Shown here piece by piece: positions 10,531-19,244 of a stretch of 64,000 nt of DNA. Both the position numbers and the translations under genes were made by a program. A model generated the notes under the pieces. That model was not told the origin of the DNA and searched no databases. It saw nothing but the letters and a program-made list of their open reading frames with translations. Origin of the DNA: Pseudomonas sp. QS1027. GTDB lineage: Bacteria > Pseudomonadota > Gammaproteobacteria > Pseudomonadales > Pseudomonadaceae. Positions within the stretch are counted from its first letter, which is position 1; the number at the start of each line of letters is the position of its first letter. The stretch lies in contig NZ_PHSU01000009.1 of the NCBI RefSeq assembly GCF_002814235.1, positions 62,001-126,000 of the forward strand. Direction: 5' to 3'.

Positions 10531-11238
10531 TCAGAACAGGCGGGCGAGCAGGGCGGTCACGGCGGTTTCGACCCGCAGGATGCGTTCGCCGAGCTGTACC
10601 GGTTGCAGACCGGCCTTGCCCAGCAACTCGATCTCGTAGGGAATCCAGCCGCCTTCCGGGCCGATGGCCAGGGTTACCGGCTCATCCAGGCCACGTGGGC
10701 AGGACGGGTAGTCGCCGGGATGGCCGACCAGGCCGAGGGTGCCCGCGCTGATGGCCGGCAGGCGGTCTTCGACGAAGGGCTTGAAGCGCTTCTCGATGAC
10801 GATTTCCGGCAGCAGGGTGTCGCGGGTCTGCTCCAGGCCGAGGATCAGTTGCTCGCGAATCGCTGCGGGCTCGAGGAACGGCGTCTGCCAGAAGCTCTTT
10901 TCCACGCGATAGCTGTTCACCAGCACCACTTTCGGTACGCCGAGGGTGGCGACGGTCTGGAACACCCGCCGAAGCATTTTCGGGCGCGGCAGGGCGAGGA
11001 TCAGGGTCAGCGGCAGTTTTGCCGGCGGCGCTCGATCCAGGCTGACCCGCAGTTCGGCTTCCGTGGCGTCCAGGCGCAATACCTCGGCGCTGCCCATCAG
11101 GCCGCCGATACGCCCGACCCGCAGGCTGTCGCCCACCGCCACGCGATGGACTTCCTGCATATGGGTCAGGCGCCGATCGCGCAGCACCACGAGGTCGGCC
11201 GCAATAAAGTCGGCCTCCTCCAGGAGCAGCAGGTTCAC
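10531..11238 (-). CDS. rsmE: 16S rRNA (uracil-1498-N3)-methyltransferase
   Basis: A 235-residue SPOUT-class methyltransferase that methylates N3 of U1498 of 16S rRNA with SAM. An N-terminal PUA-like domain ([11 protein letters not shown]...[17 protein letters not shown]) is followed by the knotted domain with the SAM-loop motifs [13 protein letters not shown] and [11 protein letters not shown]. The GTG at 11238 overlaps the tatC stop (GTGA) and gives the familiar MNLLLLEE start. An upstream in-frame extension to 11472 runs antisense through tatC and is Arg/Pro-rich, so it is discarded. It is the last gene of the leftward run from ubiE. Confidence 0.94.
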   Translation of the reverse strand: MNLLLLEEADFIAADLVVLRDRRLTHMQEVHRVAVGDSLRVGRIGGLMGSAEVLRLDATEAELRVSLDRAPPAKLPLTLILALPRPKMLRRVFQTVATLGVPKVVLVNSYRVEKSFWQTPFLEPAAIREQLILGLEQTRDTLLPEIVIEKRFKPFVEDRLPAISAGTLGLVGHPGDYPSCPRGLDEPVTLAIGPEGGWIPYEIELLGKAGLQPVQLGERILRVETAVTALLARLF

Positions 11239-12020
11239 GTCAGCGGGGCTGGCGGCTGGGCGTCGTCGCGGTTGGCGGCTTCTTCGTCGCTGCGTTTGCG
11301 GACCAGGCCCCCGAACAGGATGCCGATCTCGAACAGCAACCACATCGGCACGGCCAGCAAGGTCTGGGAGAACACGTCCGGTGGGGTCAGGATCATGCCG
11401 ACCACGAAGCAGCCGATGACCACGTAGGGGCGGATCTTCTTCAGGTACTTGACGTCGACCACGCCGATCCACACCAGCAGCACCACCGCCACCGGGATCT
11501 CGAAAGCCACGCCGAAGGCAAAGAACAGCGTCATCACGAAGTCGAGGTAGCTGGTGATATCGGTCATCATTTCCACGCCGGCCGGCGTCGCGGCGGCGAA
11601 GAACTTGAAGATCAGCGGGAACACCAGGAAGTAGGCGAAGGCCATGCCGGTGTAGAACAGCAGGATGCTCGACACCAGCAGCGGCACGGCGATGCGTTTT
11701 TCATGCTTGTACAGCCCCGGTGCGATAAAGCCCCAGATCTGGTGCAGGATCACCGGGATGGCCAGGAACAGCGAGACCATCATGGTCAGCTTGAGCGGCG
11801 TCAGGAACGGCGACGACACATCGGTGGCGATCATCGTCGCGCCCGCCGGCAGGTACTGGCGCAGCGGGATCGAGACGAAGGTGTAGATCTGCTGGGTAAA
11901 GGCGAACAGCCCGGCGAAGATCAGGAAGATCGCCGCGACACAGCGCAGCAGGCGGGTGCGCAACTCGGTGAGATGCGAAACCAGCGGCATGTGCTGGTCG
12001 TTTTCCGGAATATCGCTCAT
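11235..12020 (-). CDS. tatC: Sec-independent protein translocase TatC
   Basis: A 261-residue six-span membrane protein that recognises twin-arginine signal peptides and works with TatA/TatB to export folded proteins. The conserved N-terminal [15 protein letters not shown], the periplasmic P-loop region, [20 protein letters not shown] and the later FGVAFEIPV segment are all present. It overlaps tatB by 4 nt (ATGA) and rsmE by 4 nt. Length is typical. Confidence 0.97.
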   Translation of the reverse strand: MSDIPENDQHMPLVSHLTELRTRLLRCVAAIFLIFAGLFAFTQQIYTFVSIPLRQYLPAGATMIATDVSSPFLTPLKLTMMVSLFLAIPVILHQIWGFIAPGLYKHEKRIAVPLLVSSILLFYTGMAFAYFLVFPLIFKFFAAATPAGVEMMTDITSYLDFVMTLFFAFGVAFEIPVAVVLLVWIGVVDVKYLKKIRPYVVIGCFVVGMILTPPDVFSQTLLAVPMWLLFEIGILFGGLVRKRSDEEAANRDDAQPPAPLT

Positions 12021-12478
12021 GGGGCTCGCGGCGGCAATGTAGGGTCATGAGGCGCAGGCGCGGCGGCTGGCGTCGCGCTTGCGGATTCGGTCAGGTGCGG
12101 CTCGGGCTCCACGGCACCGAGTACCGGTACCGGCTCGGCGGCGCTCACCGGCGTCGGCGGGATTTGCGCCGACACGGGTGGAACGGCGTGGATCGTCTGC
12201 TCCACCACCGGCTCGGCCGGTGTGCTGGTGGCGATCGGCGAGAGGATCTTGCGAGCCTCCTGCTCCAGCGAGAGGATATGCTCGTTGTGCAGTTGCCGAC
12301 GGATCTCGTCGGCGCCGATCTCGCGTTCCACTTCCTGCTTGATCGCGTTGAAGCTGCGCTTCAAGCGGCCGACCCACAGGCCTGCCGTACGCGCGGCATG
12401 GGGCAGGCGCTCGGGACCGAGTACCAACAGGGCCACCAGGCCCACGAGCAGCAGTTCACTGAAGCTGATACCGAACAT
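12017..12478 (-). CDS. tatB: Sec-independent protein translocase TatB
   Basis: A 153-residue protein with one N-terminal membrane helix ([20 protein letters not shown]), the G-P hinge of LGPERLP and an amphipathic helix, then a long Pro/Ala/Val-rich tail from about residue 80 with no fold that can be recognised. [12 protein letters not shown] distinguishes it from TatA. It forms the TatBC receptor for twin-arginine substrates. It lies 10 nt after tatA and overlaps tatC by 4 nt. Confidence 0.95.
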   Translation of the reverse strand: MFGISFSELLLVGLVALLVLGPERLPHAARTAGLWVGRLKRSFNAIKQEVEREIGADEIRRQLHNEHILSLEQEARKILSPIATSTPAEPVVEQTIHAVPPVSAQIPPTPVSAAEPVPVLGAVEPEPHLTESASATPAAAPAPHDPTLPPRAP

Positions 12479-12488
12479 TAGTCAGTGC

Positions 12489-12767
12489 TCACGAATTGTT
12501 GCGGGGCTCTTCTACTTTTTGCGCCTGCACGTCAATGGTGTGCGGCGTGTTCTGCTGGGCTGTAGCCTGCGGCTGCACCGGAGGTGCCGGCTGCGCGACG
12601 GGCGGCACTACCGGCTCGGCAGGCTTTTCTTCGTCGTTCATGGCCTTGCGAAAGCCCTTGATCGATTCGCCGACGTCGGTGCCCAGGTTCTTCAGCTTCT
12701 TGGTGCCGAACACCAGCACGACGACAACCAGGATGACGATCCAGTGTTTCCAGTCAAAAATGCCCAT
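12489..12767 (-). CDS. tatA: Sec-independent protein translocase TatA
   Basis: A 92-residue pore-forming Tat subunit: [20 protein letters not shown] is the membrane helix, [20 protein letters not shown] the hinge and amphipathic helix, and a Pro/Gln/Val-rich tail follows. The ATG at 12767 is preceded by GAGGAG; a longer frame reaching 12914 overlaps hisE and is rejected. First gene of tatABC, 23 nt downstream of hisE. Confidence 0.96.
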   Translation of the reverse strand: MGIFDWKHWIVILVVVVLVFGTKKLKNLGTDVGESIKGFRKAMNDEEKPAEPVVPPVAQPAPPVQPQATAQQNTPHTIDVQAQKVEEPRNNS

Positions 12768-12790
12768 GGTGCTGCTCCTCTCGAAAGTTG

Positions 12791-13123
12791 TTAGGCGGAC
12801 GGGCGCGAGGCTTTCTCGACGTGTCCGGACAGGCCGAAGCGGCGATCCAGTTCGTCCAGCACGGCCTGCGGATGCTGCCCCAGTTGGGCGAGCATGACCA
12901 TACTGTGGAACCACAAATCGGCGGTTTCGTAGATGACGTCGCTGCAGTCGCCACTGATCGCGGCATCCTTTGCAGCAATAATAGTCTCGACCGACTCTTC
13001 GCCAACCTTTTCCAGGATCTTGTTCAGGCCCTTGTGATAGAGGCTGGCGACGTAGGAACTGTCGGCGGCGGCGCCTTTGCGCTCTTCCAGCACCTGGGCC
13101 AGACGGGTCAGGGTGTCAGTCAT
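12791..13123 (-). CDS. hisE: Phosphoribosyl-ATP pyrophosphatase
   Basis: A 110-residue cytoplasmic enzyme of histidine synthesis, converting phosphoribosyl-ATP to phosphoribosyl-AMP. The all-alpha MazG-like fold is visible with the metal-binding [15 protein letters not shown] (near residue 38) and [12 protein letters not shown] motifs. It starts 2 nt after the hisI stop. As in other pseudomonads HisE and HisI are separate proteins, not a HisIE fusion. Confidence 0.96.
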   Translation of the reverse strand: MTDTLTRLAQVLEERKGAAADSSYVASLYHKGLNKILEKVGEESVETIIAAKDAAISGDCSDVIYETADLWFHSMVMLAQLGQHPQAVLDELDRRFGLSGHVEKASRPSA

Positions 13124-13125
13124 GT

Positions 13126-13518
13126 TCAGTGTCCTGCTGCGTAGATGCTGTGCGGGTCCTTGAGGACCGGTTCGACGATCTTCCAGCCGCCATTTTCATA
13201 CACGCGGTAGAAGCAACTGTGGCGGCCGGTGTGGCAGGCGATGTCGCCGACCTGCTCGACCATCAGGATGATCACGTCGGCGTCGCAGTCCAGGCGCATT
13301 TCGTGCAGGTGCTGCACATGGCCCGACTCTTCGCCCTTGCGCCAGAGTTTGCCGCGCGAGCGTGACCAGTAGATGGCGCGGTTCTCGCTGGCGGTCAGTT
13401 GCAGCGCTTCGCGGTTCATCCAGGCCATCATCAGCACGCGCCCGGTCTTGTGATCCTGGGCAATGGCCGGCACCAGGCCGTCGCTGTCCCATTTGATCTC
13501 GTCCAGCCAGTCTTTCAT
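13126..13518 (-). CDS. hisI: Phosphoribosyl-AMP cyclohydrolase
   Basis: A 130-residue zinc enzyme opening the adenine ring in the third step of histidine synthesis. It has VLMMAWMN, the DCDAD metal motif near residue 77 and the Cys-rich [15 protein letters not shown] motif. ATG 13518 (MKDWLDEI) has GGAG upstream and is preferred over ATG 13533. Between this gene and ubiB a 6-bp hairpin, CACCAC/GTGGTG (13539-13554), has no T-run, so readthrough from ubiB is likely. Confidence 0.95.
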   Translation of the reverse strand: MKDWLDEIKWDSDGLVPAIAQDHKTGRVLMMAWMNREALQLTASENRAIYWSRSRGKLWRKGEESGHVQHLHEMRLDCDADVIILMVEQVGDIACHTGRHSCFYRVYENGGWKIVEPVLKDPHSIYAAGH

Positions 13519-13598
13519 CTTCGACTCCGACAACCGGACACCACCCGCGTGGTGATGCCTCGGCGAATCAACAGTGTGCCAGCCCGCAGCCTGACTGG

Positions 13599-15200
13599 CT
13601 ATCGGCGCACGATCAGATACAAACCCACGGCAACCATGATACCCGCTGGCCAGTGGCCAAGCTCTTGCAACGGCCCGCCGGCGGCCAGTACCGCGCCGCC
13701 GCCGAGGTGCGCGCAGCCTAGGAGGCGCAGGAACCAGTCGTCCTTGCGCCTGGTTTTCGGCTCGGGATGGCTGGCGTGGGGTTGGGCCATGCGTTCAAGC
13801 AGATCGCGGGTCATAGTGGCCAGGTGCGGCAACTGCTCGATCTGGCCGTGCAGGTTGCCGAGCAGGGTTTTCGGGCTGACGCGCTCGCGCATCCAGCGTT
13901 CCAGGAACGGTTGGGCGGTGCTCCACAGGTCCAGGTCCGGGTACAGCTGGCGGCCCAGGCCTTCGATGTTGAGCAGGGTTTTCTGCAATAACACCAGCTG
14001 CGGCTGGACTTCCATATTGAAGCGCCGCGCGGTCTGGAACAGACGCATCAGTACCTGGCCGAAAGAGATGTCCTTGAGCGGTTTTTCGAAGATCGGCTCG
14101 CACACGGTACGGATCGCCGCTTCGAACTCGTTGAGCTTGGTGTGCGCCGGTACCCAGCCCGAATCGATGTGCAGCTGGGCGACCCGGCGGTAGTCACGCT
14201 TGAAGAAGGCGAACAGGTTGCGGGCCAGGTAATCCTGGTCTTCCGGGGTCAGGCTACCGACGATGCCGCAGTCGATGGCGATGTACTTCGGGCTCCACGG
14301 GTTCACGGTGCTGACGAAGATGTTGCCGGGGTGCATGTCGGCGTGGAAGAAGCTGTCGCGGAACACCTGGGTGAAGAAAATCTCGACGCCGCGTTCGGCG
14401 AGCATTTTCATGTCGGTGCGCTGGTCGGCCAGGGTTGCGAGGTCGGTGACCTGGATGCCGTAGATGCGCTCCATCACCAGCACTTTCGGCCGGCACCAGT
14501 CCCAGTAGACCTGGGGCACGTACATCATGTCCGAGCTTTCGAAATTGCGCCGCAGCTGGCTGGCGTTGGCCGCCTCGCGCAACAGGTCGAGTTCGTCGTA
14601 GATGGTCTTTTCGTAGTCGCTGACCACGTCCACCGGATGCAGCAGGCGGGCGTCGGCCGAGACCCGTTCGGCGGCCCGGGCGAGCAGGAACAGCCACGCC
14701 AGGTCCTGGGCGATGATCGGCTTGAGGCCGGGGCGGATGACCTTCACCACCACTTCTTCGCCGCTCTTGAGCTGGGCGGCGTGGACCTGGGCCACCGAGG
14801 CCGAGGCCAGGGGCGCGATATCGAAGCGGCTGAAGACCTCGTCGATCTTCTTGCCCAACTGGGCCTCGATCAGCTTGACCGCGGTCTGCGAGTCGAACGG
14901 CGGCACGCGGTCCTGGAGCAGCATCAGCTCGTCGGCGATGTCTTCGGGCAGCAGGTCGCGGCGGGTCGAGAGGATCTGGCCGAATTTGATAAAGATCGGT
15001 CCCAGGTCCTGCAGGGCCAGGCGCAGACGTGCGCCGCGGCTCAGGTCCAGGGTCTTGCGCGGGAACCAGCGCCAGGGCAGCGCAAAGCGCAGTGCCAGGA
15101 GGAACCAGGGCAGGGGCAATTCGAACAGCAGGTCATCGAGACGGTAACGGATCACGACGCGCTGGATGCGCAACAGACGGCGGACGGCAAGCAGCTTCAT
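13599..15200 (-). CDS. ubiB: Ubiquinone biosynthesis kinase-like protein UbiB
   Basis: A 533-residue atypical kinase/ATPase of the ABC1/COQ8 family needed for ubiquinone synthesis. The family-specific KxGQ motif is KFGQ at residues 72-75, followed by an A-rich nucleotide loop ([13 protein letters not shown]), catalytic [11 protein letters not shown] and metal-binding [10 protein letters not shown]. Two hydrophobic C-terminal helices anchor it to the inner membrane. It overlaps ubiJ by 4 nt and sits in the classical ubiE-ubiJ-ubiB order. Confidence 0.97.
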   Translation of the reverse strand: MKLLAVRRLLRIQRVVIRYRLDDLLFELPLPWFLLALRFALPWRWFPRKTLDLSRGARLRLALQDLGPIFIKFGQILSTRRDLLPEDIADELMLLQDRVPPFDSQTAVKLIEAQLGKKIDEVFSRFDIAPLASASVAQVHAAQLKSGEEVVVKVIRPGLKPIIAQDLAWLFLLARAAERVSADARLLHPVDVVSDYEKTIYDELDLLREAANASQLRRNFESSDMMYVPQVYWDWCRPKVLVMERIYGIQVTDLATLADQRTDMKMLAERGVEIFFTQVFRDSFFHADMHPGNIFVSTVNPWSPKYIAIDCGIVGSLTPEDQDYLARNLFAFFKRDYRRVAQLHIDSGWVPAHTKLNEFEAAIRTVCEPIFEKPLKDISFGQVLMRLFQTARRFNMEVQPQLVLLQKTLLNIEGLGRQLYPDLDLWSTAQPFLERWMRERVSPKTLLGNLHGQIEQLPHLATMTRDLLERMAQPHASHPEPKTRRKDDWFLRLLGCAHLGGGAVLAAGGPLQELGHWPAGIMVAVGLYLIVRR

Positions 15201-15820
15201 GCGTTATCGCTGGATTTGAGGGATCGGGAAAGGCGCTCGACACGCGCCTCGAGACGTTCCAGGTCGAGCTTTACCCGGTCCAGTTCGGCGAAGCGCGCTT
15301 CGGCCTCATGGGTGCCGACCAGGGTACGGGACTCTTCACTGAGGTATTCGGCGAGGTTCTGCTTCAGGCTGACAAAACCCTGCTTGTACCAGCCGGCGCG
15401 GCTGCGCAGGTGGCCGCTGAGCAGGGGCGTGGCGATCGGCCCGAGCCAGCGCGAGAGTTCGTACTCCCAGTCCAGCTCCAGGTCCTGGAGTACCCCGGCC
15501 AGGTCCAGCAGCACGGCGCTGTCGCCTTCCAGGTCGACCTCGGGGCTGTGGAGCACGGCGGTCTTGTCGCGGCTCAGGGCCAGGTTCAGCAGGCTTGAAG
15601 CCGGGGCGCGGAGAATGCAGTCGGCTTCGGCGGCCCAGTTGGCGGCCAGCAGCAGGCCTTCGTCGCTGGGCAGGATGAACAGCTTCAGGGCCGGGTTGGC
15701 GCAGTCGACTTCGATGACTTTGCCGGTCAGGTGGCCCAGGCGGCTCAAGGCTGTACTGTCGAGGCGCAACACGCGGTTGAGGCCGTGTTCGACGCCGGCG
15801 AGAAGGCCGCTGAGAATCAT
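15197..15820 (-). CDS. ubiJ: Ubiquinone biosynthesis accessory factor UbiJ (SCP2 domain)
   Basis: A 207-residue cytoplasmic lipid-binding protein. An SCP2-type domain (about residues 15-115) is followed by a helical C-terminus ending in a coiled coil ([21 protein letters not shown]). UbiJ helps assemble the soluble Ubi complex and binds hydrophobic intermediates. It overlaps the ubiE stop by 1 nt and ubiB by 4 nt. Confidence 0.93.
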   Translation of the reverse strand: MILSGLLAGVEHGLNRVLRLDSTALSRLGHLTGKVIEVDCANPALKLFILPSDEGLLLAANWAAEADCILRAPASSLLNLALSRDKTAVLHSPEVDLEGDSAVLLDLAGVLQDLELDWEYELSRWLGPIATPLLSGHLRSRAGWYKQGFVSLKQNLAEYLSEESRTLVGTHEAEARFAELDRVKLDLERLEARVERLSRSLKSSDNA

Positions 15821-16590
15821 CAGGGCTTGATGCCGCGATGCAGGGCGACGATGCCCGCGGTCATGTTGTGGTAGGTCACGCGGTCGAAACCGGCTTCCAC
15901 CATCATCGACTTCAGGGTTTCCTGGTTCGGGTGCATGCGGATCGATTCGGCCAGGTAGCGATAGCTTTCCGAGTCGTTGGTGATCAGCTTGCCGGCCAGG
16001 GGCATGAAGGCGAACGAGTAGGCGTCGTAGACCTTGGACATCAGCGTGTTGGTCGGTTTGGAGAACTCCAGCACCAGCAGGCGGCCGCCCGGCTTGAGGA
16101 CCCGCAGCATGGAGCGCAGGGCGTCTTCCTTGTGGGTGACGTTGCGCAGGCCGAAGGCGATGGTCACGCAGTCGAAATGGTTGTCCGGGAACGGCAGTTT
16201 TTCCGCGTCGGCCTGGACGAACTCGACGTTACCGGCCACGCCCAGGTCGAGCAGGCGATCACGGCCGACCTTGAGCATGGAGGCGTTGATGTCAGCCAGT
16301 ACCACCTGGCCGGTAGGGCCCACCAGGTGCGAGAACTTGCGCGCCAGGTCGCCGGTGCCGCCGGCGATATCCAGCACCCGGTTGCCCGTGCGCACGCCGG
16401 ACAGCTCGATGGTGAAGCGCTTCCAGAGGCGATGCATGCCACCGGACAGCACGTCGTTCATCAGGTCGTACTTGGCGGCCACGGAGTGGAACACCTCGGC
16501 GACCTTCTCGGCCTTTTGGCTTTCCGGTACGTTCTTGAAGCCGAAGTGCGTGGTGGGTTCGGCATCGCTGCCTTTGCGCTGATCAGTCAT
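15820..16590 (-). CDS. ubiE: Ubiquinone/menaquinone C-methyltransferase
   Basis: A 256-residue class I SAM methyltransferase acting on the benzoquinol ring in ubiquinone synthesis. It shows HFGFKNVP near the N-terminus, [18 protein letters not shown], the SAM motif [12 protein letters not shown] and [17 protein letters not shown] 16590 (MTDQRKGSD) is chosen; the longer frame to 16695 adds a sequence lacking family features. It heads the leftward ubi-his-tat-rsmE run and is divergent from the PHA-system gene; the 154-nt spacer has a possible rightward promoter, TTGTCT (16641-16646) and TAAGAT (16662-16667), with a short 15-nt spacer. Confidence 0.96.
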   Translation of the reverse strand: MTDQRKGSDAEPTTHFGFKNVPESQKAEKVAEVFHSVAAKYDLMNDVLSGGMHRLWKRFTIELSGVRTGNRVLDIAGGTGDLARKFSHLVGPTGQVVLADINASMLKVGRDRLLDLGVAGNVEFVQADAEKLPFPDNHFDCVTIAFGLRNVTHKEDALRSMLRVLKPGGRLLVLEFSKPTNTLMSKVYDAYSFAFMPLAGKLITNDSESYRYLAESIRMHPNQETLKSMMVEAGFDRVTYHNMTAGIVALHRGIKP

Positions 16591-16744
16591 GTCGCTGTCA
16601 CCAGAAGAGAATGCGGGCATTCTAATCCCGGTGGCCGGCTTTGTCTTGGCAAGGGTGCATGTAAGATAGGCAACCGCCGGGACGTTTTGACGCATTCAGG
16701 GTCAGGATTCACCGGGCAAGTCCCGATAGAGCAGGAGTCATTCG

Positions 16745-17020
16745 ATGGCCCGTATTAGTGTTGAACGTGCCCATGGCCTGGGCAAGGCCGGTGCACGCGA
16801 GAAGGCCGACCAGTTGGCGCAGAAGCTGGCCGGGCAGTATGGCCTGGAGCCGCAGTGGTCTGGCGATACCCTGAACCTCAAGCGTTCCGGGGTCAAAGGC
16901 GCGGTGCATGTGAGCGAAGAAACGATCCGCATCGAGGTCGAGCTGGGCCTGCTGATGTCGGCCATGAGCGGCACCATCAAGGCCGAGATCGAAAAGGCCC
17001 TGGACAAGGCGCTGGTCTGA
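16745..17020 (+). CDS. Polyhydroxyalkanoic acid system family protein
   Basis: A 91-residue protein of the PHA_gran_rgn family, found next to PHA genes in pseudomonads (PA5062 position). It starts MARISVERAHGLGKAGARE, with a two-layer alpha/beta pattern and a central GVKGAVHVSEETIRIEVELG segment. The molecular role is not established; it is thought to be granule-associated or regulatory. GGAG lies 8 nt upstream of the ATG. A hairpin follows before phaI. Confidence 0.85.
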   Translation: MARISVERAHGLGKAGAREKADQLAQKLAGQYGLEPQWSGDTLNLKRSGVKGAVHVSEETIRIEVELGLLMSAMSGTIKAEIEKALDKALV

Positions 17021-17048
17021 TTCGCGGTCCTTGTGGCTGCAAGGATCA

Positions 17049-17088
17049 GGGCATCCCTGCTGCCGGTTAGGGTGCCCATTCTAATTTT
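17049..17088 (+). terminator. Probable terminator between the PHA-system gene and phaI
   Basis: The stem GGGCAtCCCT (17049-17058) pairs with AGGGTGCCC (17069-17077), leaving one bulged T, and ATTCTAATTTTT follows. It separates the small upstream gene from the phaI-phaF operon, which would then need its own promoter in 17080-17159; no convincing -35/-10 pair stands out there. Confidence 0.6.
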
Positions 17089-17159
17089 TGTCATTACTTT
17101 GTGCATAAGCCCCCATTCCGGTGGGCAGATCCTCCAACCCTTCACGTGTGAGGTGCACC

Positions 17160-17582
17160 ATGGCCAAAGTAAGTCTGAAGAAAAAATCCGACGGTCAGCC
17201 AACCGCCCTGGCTGAGGTGAAAGTGTATGCCCGCAAGATCTGGCTGGCGGGTCTGGGCGCTTATACCAAGGTCGGCCGCGAAGGCAGCGAGTACTTCAAG
17301 GAACTCGTGGAAGCTGGTCAAGGCGTTGAAAAAGAAGGCAAAAAACTGATTGGCGTGCAGCGTGAAGCGGCCAACAGCCAGATCGATAACGTGAAGAGCG
17401 AAGTCACCAGCCTCAAGGGCAAGGTGGAAGAGCAGCTGGACAAGGTCGAGAAGGCCTTCGACAACCGTGTCGCCAGTGCCTTGAATCGCATCGGGATTCC
17501 GTCTAAACATGATGTGGAGACACTCTCTGCTAAGCTCGATGAGCTGACGGCATTGCTCGAACGTGTCGCGCGTAAACATTAA
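17160..17582 (+). CDS. phaI: PHA granule phasin PhaI
   Basis: A 140-residue phasin that coats polyhydroxyalkanoate granules. It starts MAKVSLKKKSD, carries the phasin signature YARKIWLAGLGAYTKVGREG and then a long amphipathic helical, coiled-coil-like region (LKGKVEEQLDKVEKAFDNRV) ending in RIGIPSKHDVETLSAKLDEL. The ATG at 17160 has GAGGTG upstream. phaF follows after 10 nt, and its N-terminal domain is a close relative of PhaI. Confidence 0.95.
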   Translation: MAKVSLKKKSDGQPTALAEVKVYARKIWLAGLGAYTKVGREGSEYFKELVEAGQGVEKEGKKLIGVQREAANSQIDNVKSEVTSLKGKVEEQLDKVEKAFDNRVASALNRIGIPSKHDVETLSAKLDELTALLERVARKH

Positions 17583-17592
17583 GGAGAACGGG

Positions 17593-18429
17593 ATGGCTGG
17601 CAAAAAGAATACCGAGAAAGAAAGCAGCTCGTGGATCGGGAAGGTTGAGGAGTACTCCCGCAAAATCTGGCTTGCTGGTTTAGGCGTGTACTCGAAGATC
17701 GATACCGACGGCAGCAAACTCTTCGAGACGCTGGTGAAAGACGGCGAGAAAGCCGAGAAGCTGACCAAGACCGCGGTCGACAAAAAAGTCGATGCGGCCA
17801 AGGACTCCGCCAGTTCGGCCAAGTCGCGCATCGCCGGGGTCAAGGACCGTGCGCTGGGCAAGTGGGACGAGTTGGAAGGGGCTTTCGACAAGCGCCTGAA
17901 CAGCGCCATTTCGCGCCTGGGCGTACCGAGCCGCAATGAAGTGAAAGCGCTGCACAGCAAGGTCGATACCTTGACCAAGCAGATCGAGGCACTCACCGGT
18001 CACTCGGTGCCCAAGGCCTCGGCGGGGACTGCAGCGGCCAAGCCCGCGGCGAAAGCGGCCGCCAAGCCTCTGGTTAAAGCGGCGGCCAAACCTGCGGCGA
18101 AAACCGCGGCCGCCAAACCGGCAGCTAAAGCGCTGGCCAAGCCTGCGGCGAAACCTGCCGCCAAGCCTGCGGCCAAACCGGCAGCAGCGGCGAAACCGGC
18201 TGTGAAACCAGCGGCCAAGCCTGTGGCAGCCAAACCGGCCGCCAAGCCAGCCGCAAAACCTGCGGCGAAACCAGCAGCGGCGAAAAAGCCTGCTGTTGCG
18301 AAGCCGGCTCCTGCTGCGGCAGCCAAGCCTGCTTCGGCTCCGGTATCGGCCGCCAACTCGGCTGCTCCGGCATCGGCATCCGCTCCAGCGGCTACGCCAA
18401 CAGCACCGACGCCTGCTTCTCAAGCCTGA
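17593..18429 (+). CDS. phaF: PHA granule-associated protein PhaF (phasin with histone-like tail)
   Basis: A 278-residue two-domain protein. Residues 1-140 form a phasin domain like PhaI (YSRKIWLAGLGVYSKIDTDG; RLGVPSRNEVKALHSKVDTL), which binds granules. From about residue 145 the tail consists of Ala/Lys/Pro-rich repeats (AAKPAAK units) like histone H1 or AlgP, which binds DNA non-specifically and is known in P. putida to tether granules to the nucleoid for even segregation. ATG 17593 has AAGGAG upstream. The tail ends in an Ala/Pro/Ser-rich stretch without Lys. Repetitive DNA at 18019-18340 can vary in length between strains. Confidence 0.95.
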   Translation: MAGKKNTEKESSSWIGKVEEYSRKIWLAGLGVYSKIDTDGSKLFETLVKDGEKAEKLTKTAVDKKVDAAKDSASSAKSRIAGVKDRALGKWDELEGAFDKRLNSAISRLGVPSRNEVKALHSKVDTLTKQIEALTGHSVPKASAGTAAAKPAAKAAAKPLVKAAAKPAAKTAAAKPAAKALAKPAAKPAAKPAAKPAAAAKPAVKPAAKPVAAKPAAKPAAKPAAKPAAAKKPAVAKPAPAAAAKPASAPVSAANSAAPASASAPAATPTAPTPASQA

Positions 18430-18448
18430 GTCGTCGCCCGCTGAATGA

Positions 18449-18480
18449 AAACGCCCGGCCTGTGAAGGTCGGGCGTTTTT
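18449..18480 (+). terminator. Rho-independent terminator after phaF
   Basis: AACGCCCGGCC (from 18450) pairs with GGTCGGGCGTT (to 18477), with one G-T pair, a loop of about 6 nt and a TTTTT tail ending at 18480. It lies 20 nt after the phaF stop. Confidence 0.88.
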
Positions 18481-18504
18481 GTGTGGGCCTGTCGAGCACC
18501 ACTC

Positions 18505-18531
18505 TTGTAGGAGCCGGCTTGCCCGCGAAGA
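18505..18531. repeat. Single REP-like half element
   Basis: TGTAGGAGCCGGCTTGCCCG followed by CGAAG, then a degenerate GCCGGCACTGGCGCTACAG. It lies between the convergent ends of phaF and phaD, matching the REP family seen elsewhere in the window. Confidence 0.65.
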
Positions 18532-18560
18532 GGCCGGCACTGGCGCTACAGAAGCCAACG

Positions 18561-19181
18561 TTAATCGTGGTCCTCCAGGTAACGCAACGCCATCTGCTCC
18601 GTCACCAACCGCGCCGGGGGCAGCAGGTGCGGGGCCACCAGCATCATGATCTGGTACACCACCAGTCGGACTTCACCTTCACGCCCCAGGATCCGCTGGT
18701 AATCCAGGGAAAACAGCAGCGTCAGGGTAATCTGCTCCACCAACTGCCCCAGGGCCTGGGTTTCACTCAGCAGCATGCCTTGGGCCTTCAGCCGCGCCAG
18801 CAGCGACGCCAACGTCCGCTTGAGGGCATTGAGCAGAGTGCGAATGCCCTTGGCCAGCTTGGGCAAACGCCCGGACAGATTGGACAGGTCCTGGAACAGG
18901 AAACGGTAATGGGCCAGCCGCTCGACGATCAGGTGCAGGAAGAACCAATAGTCCTCGGGCGCCAGCCGGGCGTCGGCCGGCGGATCGAGCAGGGGCGCCA
19001 ACTCGGCCTGGAAACGCTCGAACAAGCCCAGCACCAATGGCTCCTTGCCGTGGAAGTGGTAGTACAGGTTGCCCGGGCTGATCCCCATTTCATTGGCCAC
19101 CTCCATGGTCGAAACGTTGGGCTCGCCTTTCTGGTTGAACAGTTGCAGGGCACATTCAAGGATCCGGTCGCGGGTCTTCAT
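18561..19181 (-). CDS. phaD: TetR-family regulator PhaD
   Basis: A 206-residue regulator. The N-terminal TetR DNA-binding domain is clear (ILECALQLFNQKG, then helix-turn-helix STMEVANEMGISPGNLYYHF); the rest is an all-helical ligand pocket. In P. putida PhaD activates the phaC1 and phaI promoters, probably responding to a CoA intermediate of fatty-acid oxidation. It is the last gene of the leftward phaC1ZC2D cluster, 63 nt after phaC2, and convergent with phaF. Confidence 0.95.
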   Translation of the reverse strand: MKTRDRILECALQLFNQKGEPNVSTMEVANEMGISPGNLYYHFHGKEPLVLGLFERFQAELAPLLDPPADARLAPEDYWFFLHLIVERLAHYRFLFQDLSNLSGRLPKLAKGIRTLLNALKRTLASLLARLKAQGMLLSETQALGQLVEQITLTLLFSLDYQRILGREGEVRLVVYQIMMLVAPHLLPPARLVTEQMALRYLEDHD

Positions 19182-19244
19182 CCAGTCTTCTTAGGTCGTT
19201 CCGACCGTTCGCCACGGCTGTGGGTCAGCCGTGGCCGGTAATCA

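Noticed and set aside
11239..11472. N-terminal extension of RsmE
   Set aside because: It is Arg/Pro-rich, lies antiphase inside tatC, and the GTGA overlap start gives the family N-terminus.
12768..12914. N-terminal extension of TatA
   Set aside because: It runs through hisE in another frame and would place 49 residues before the membrane helix; GAGGAG marks the inner ATG.
18019..18340. Dense short repeats that look like an array
   Set aside because: They are codon-level repeats of Ala-Lys-Pro in phaF, without regular spacers; not CRISPR.
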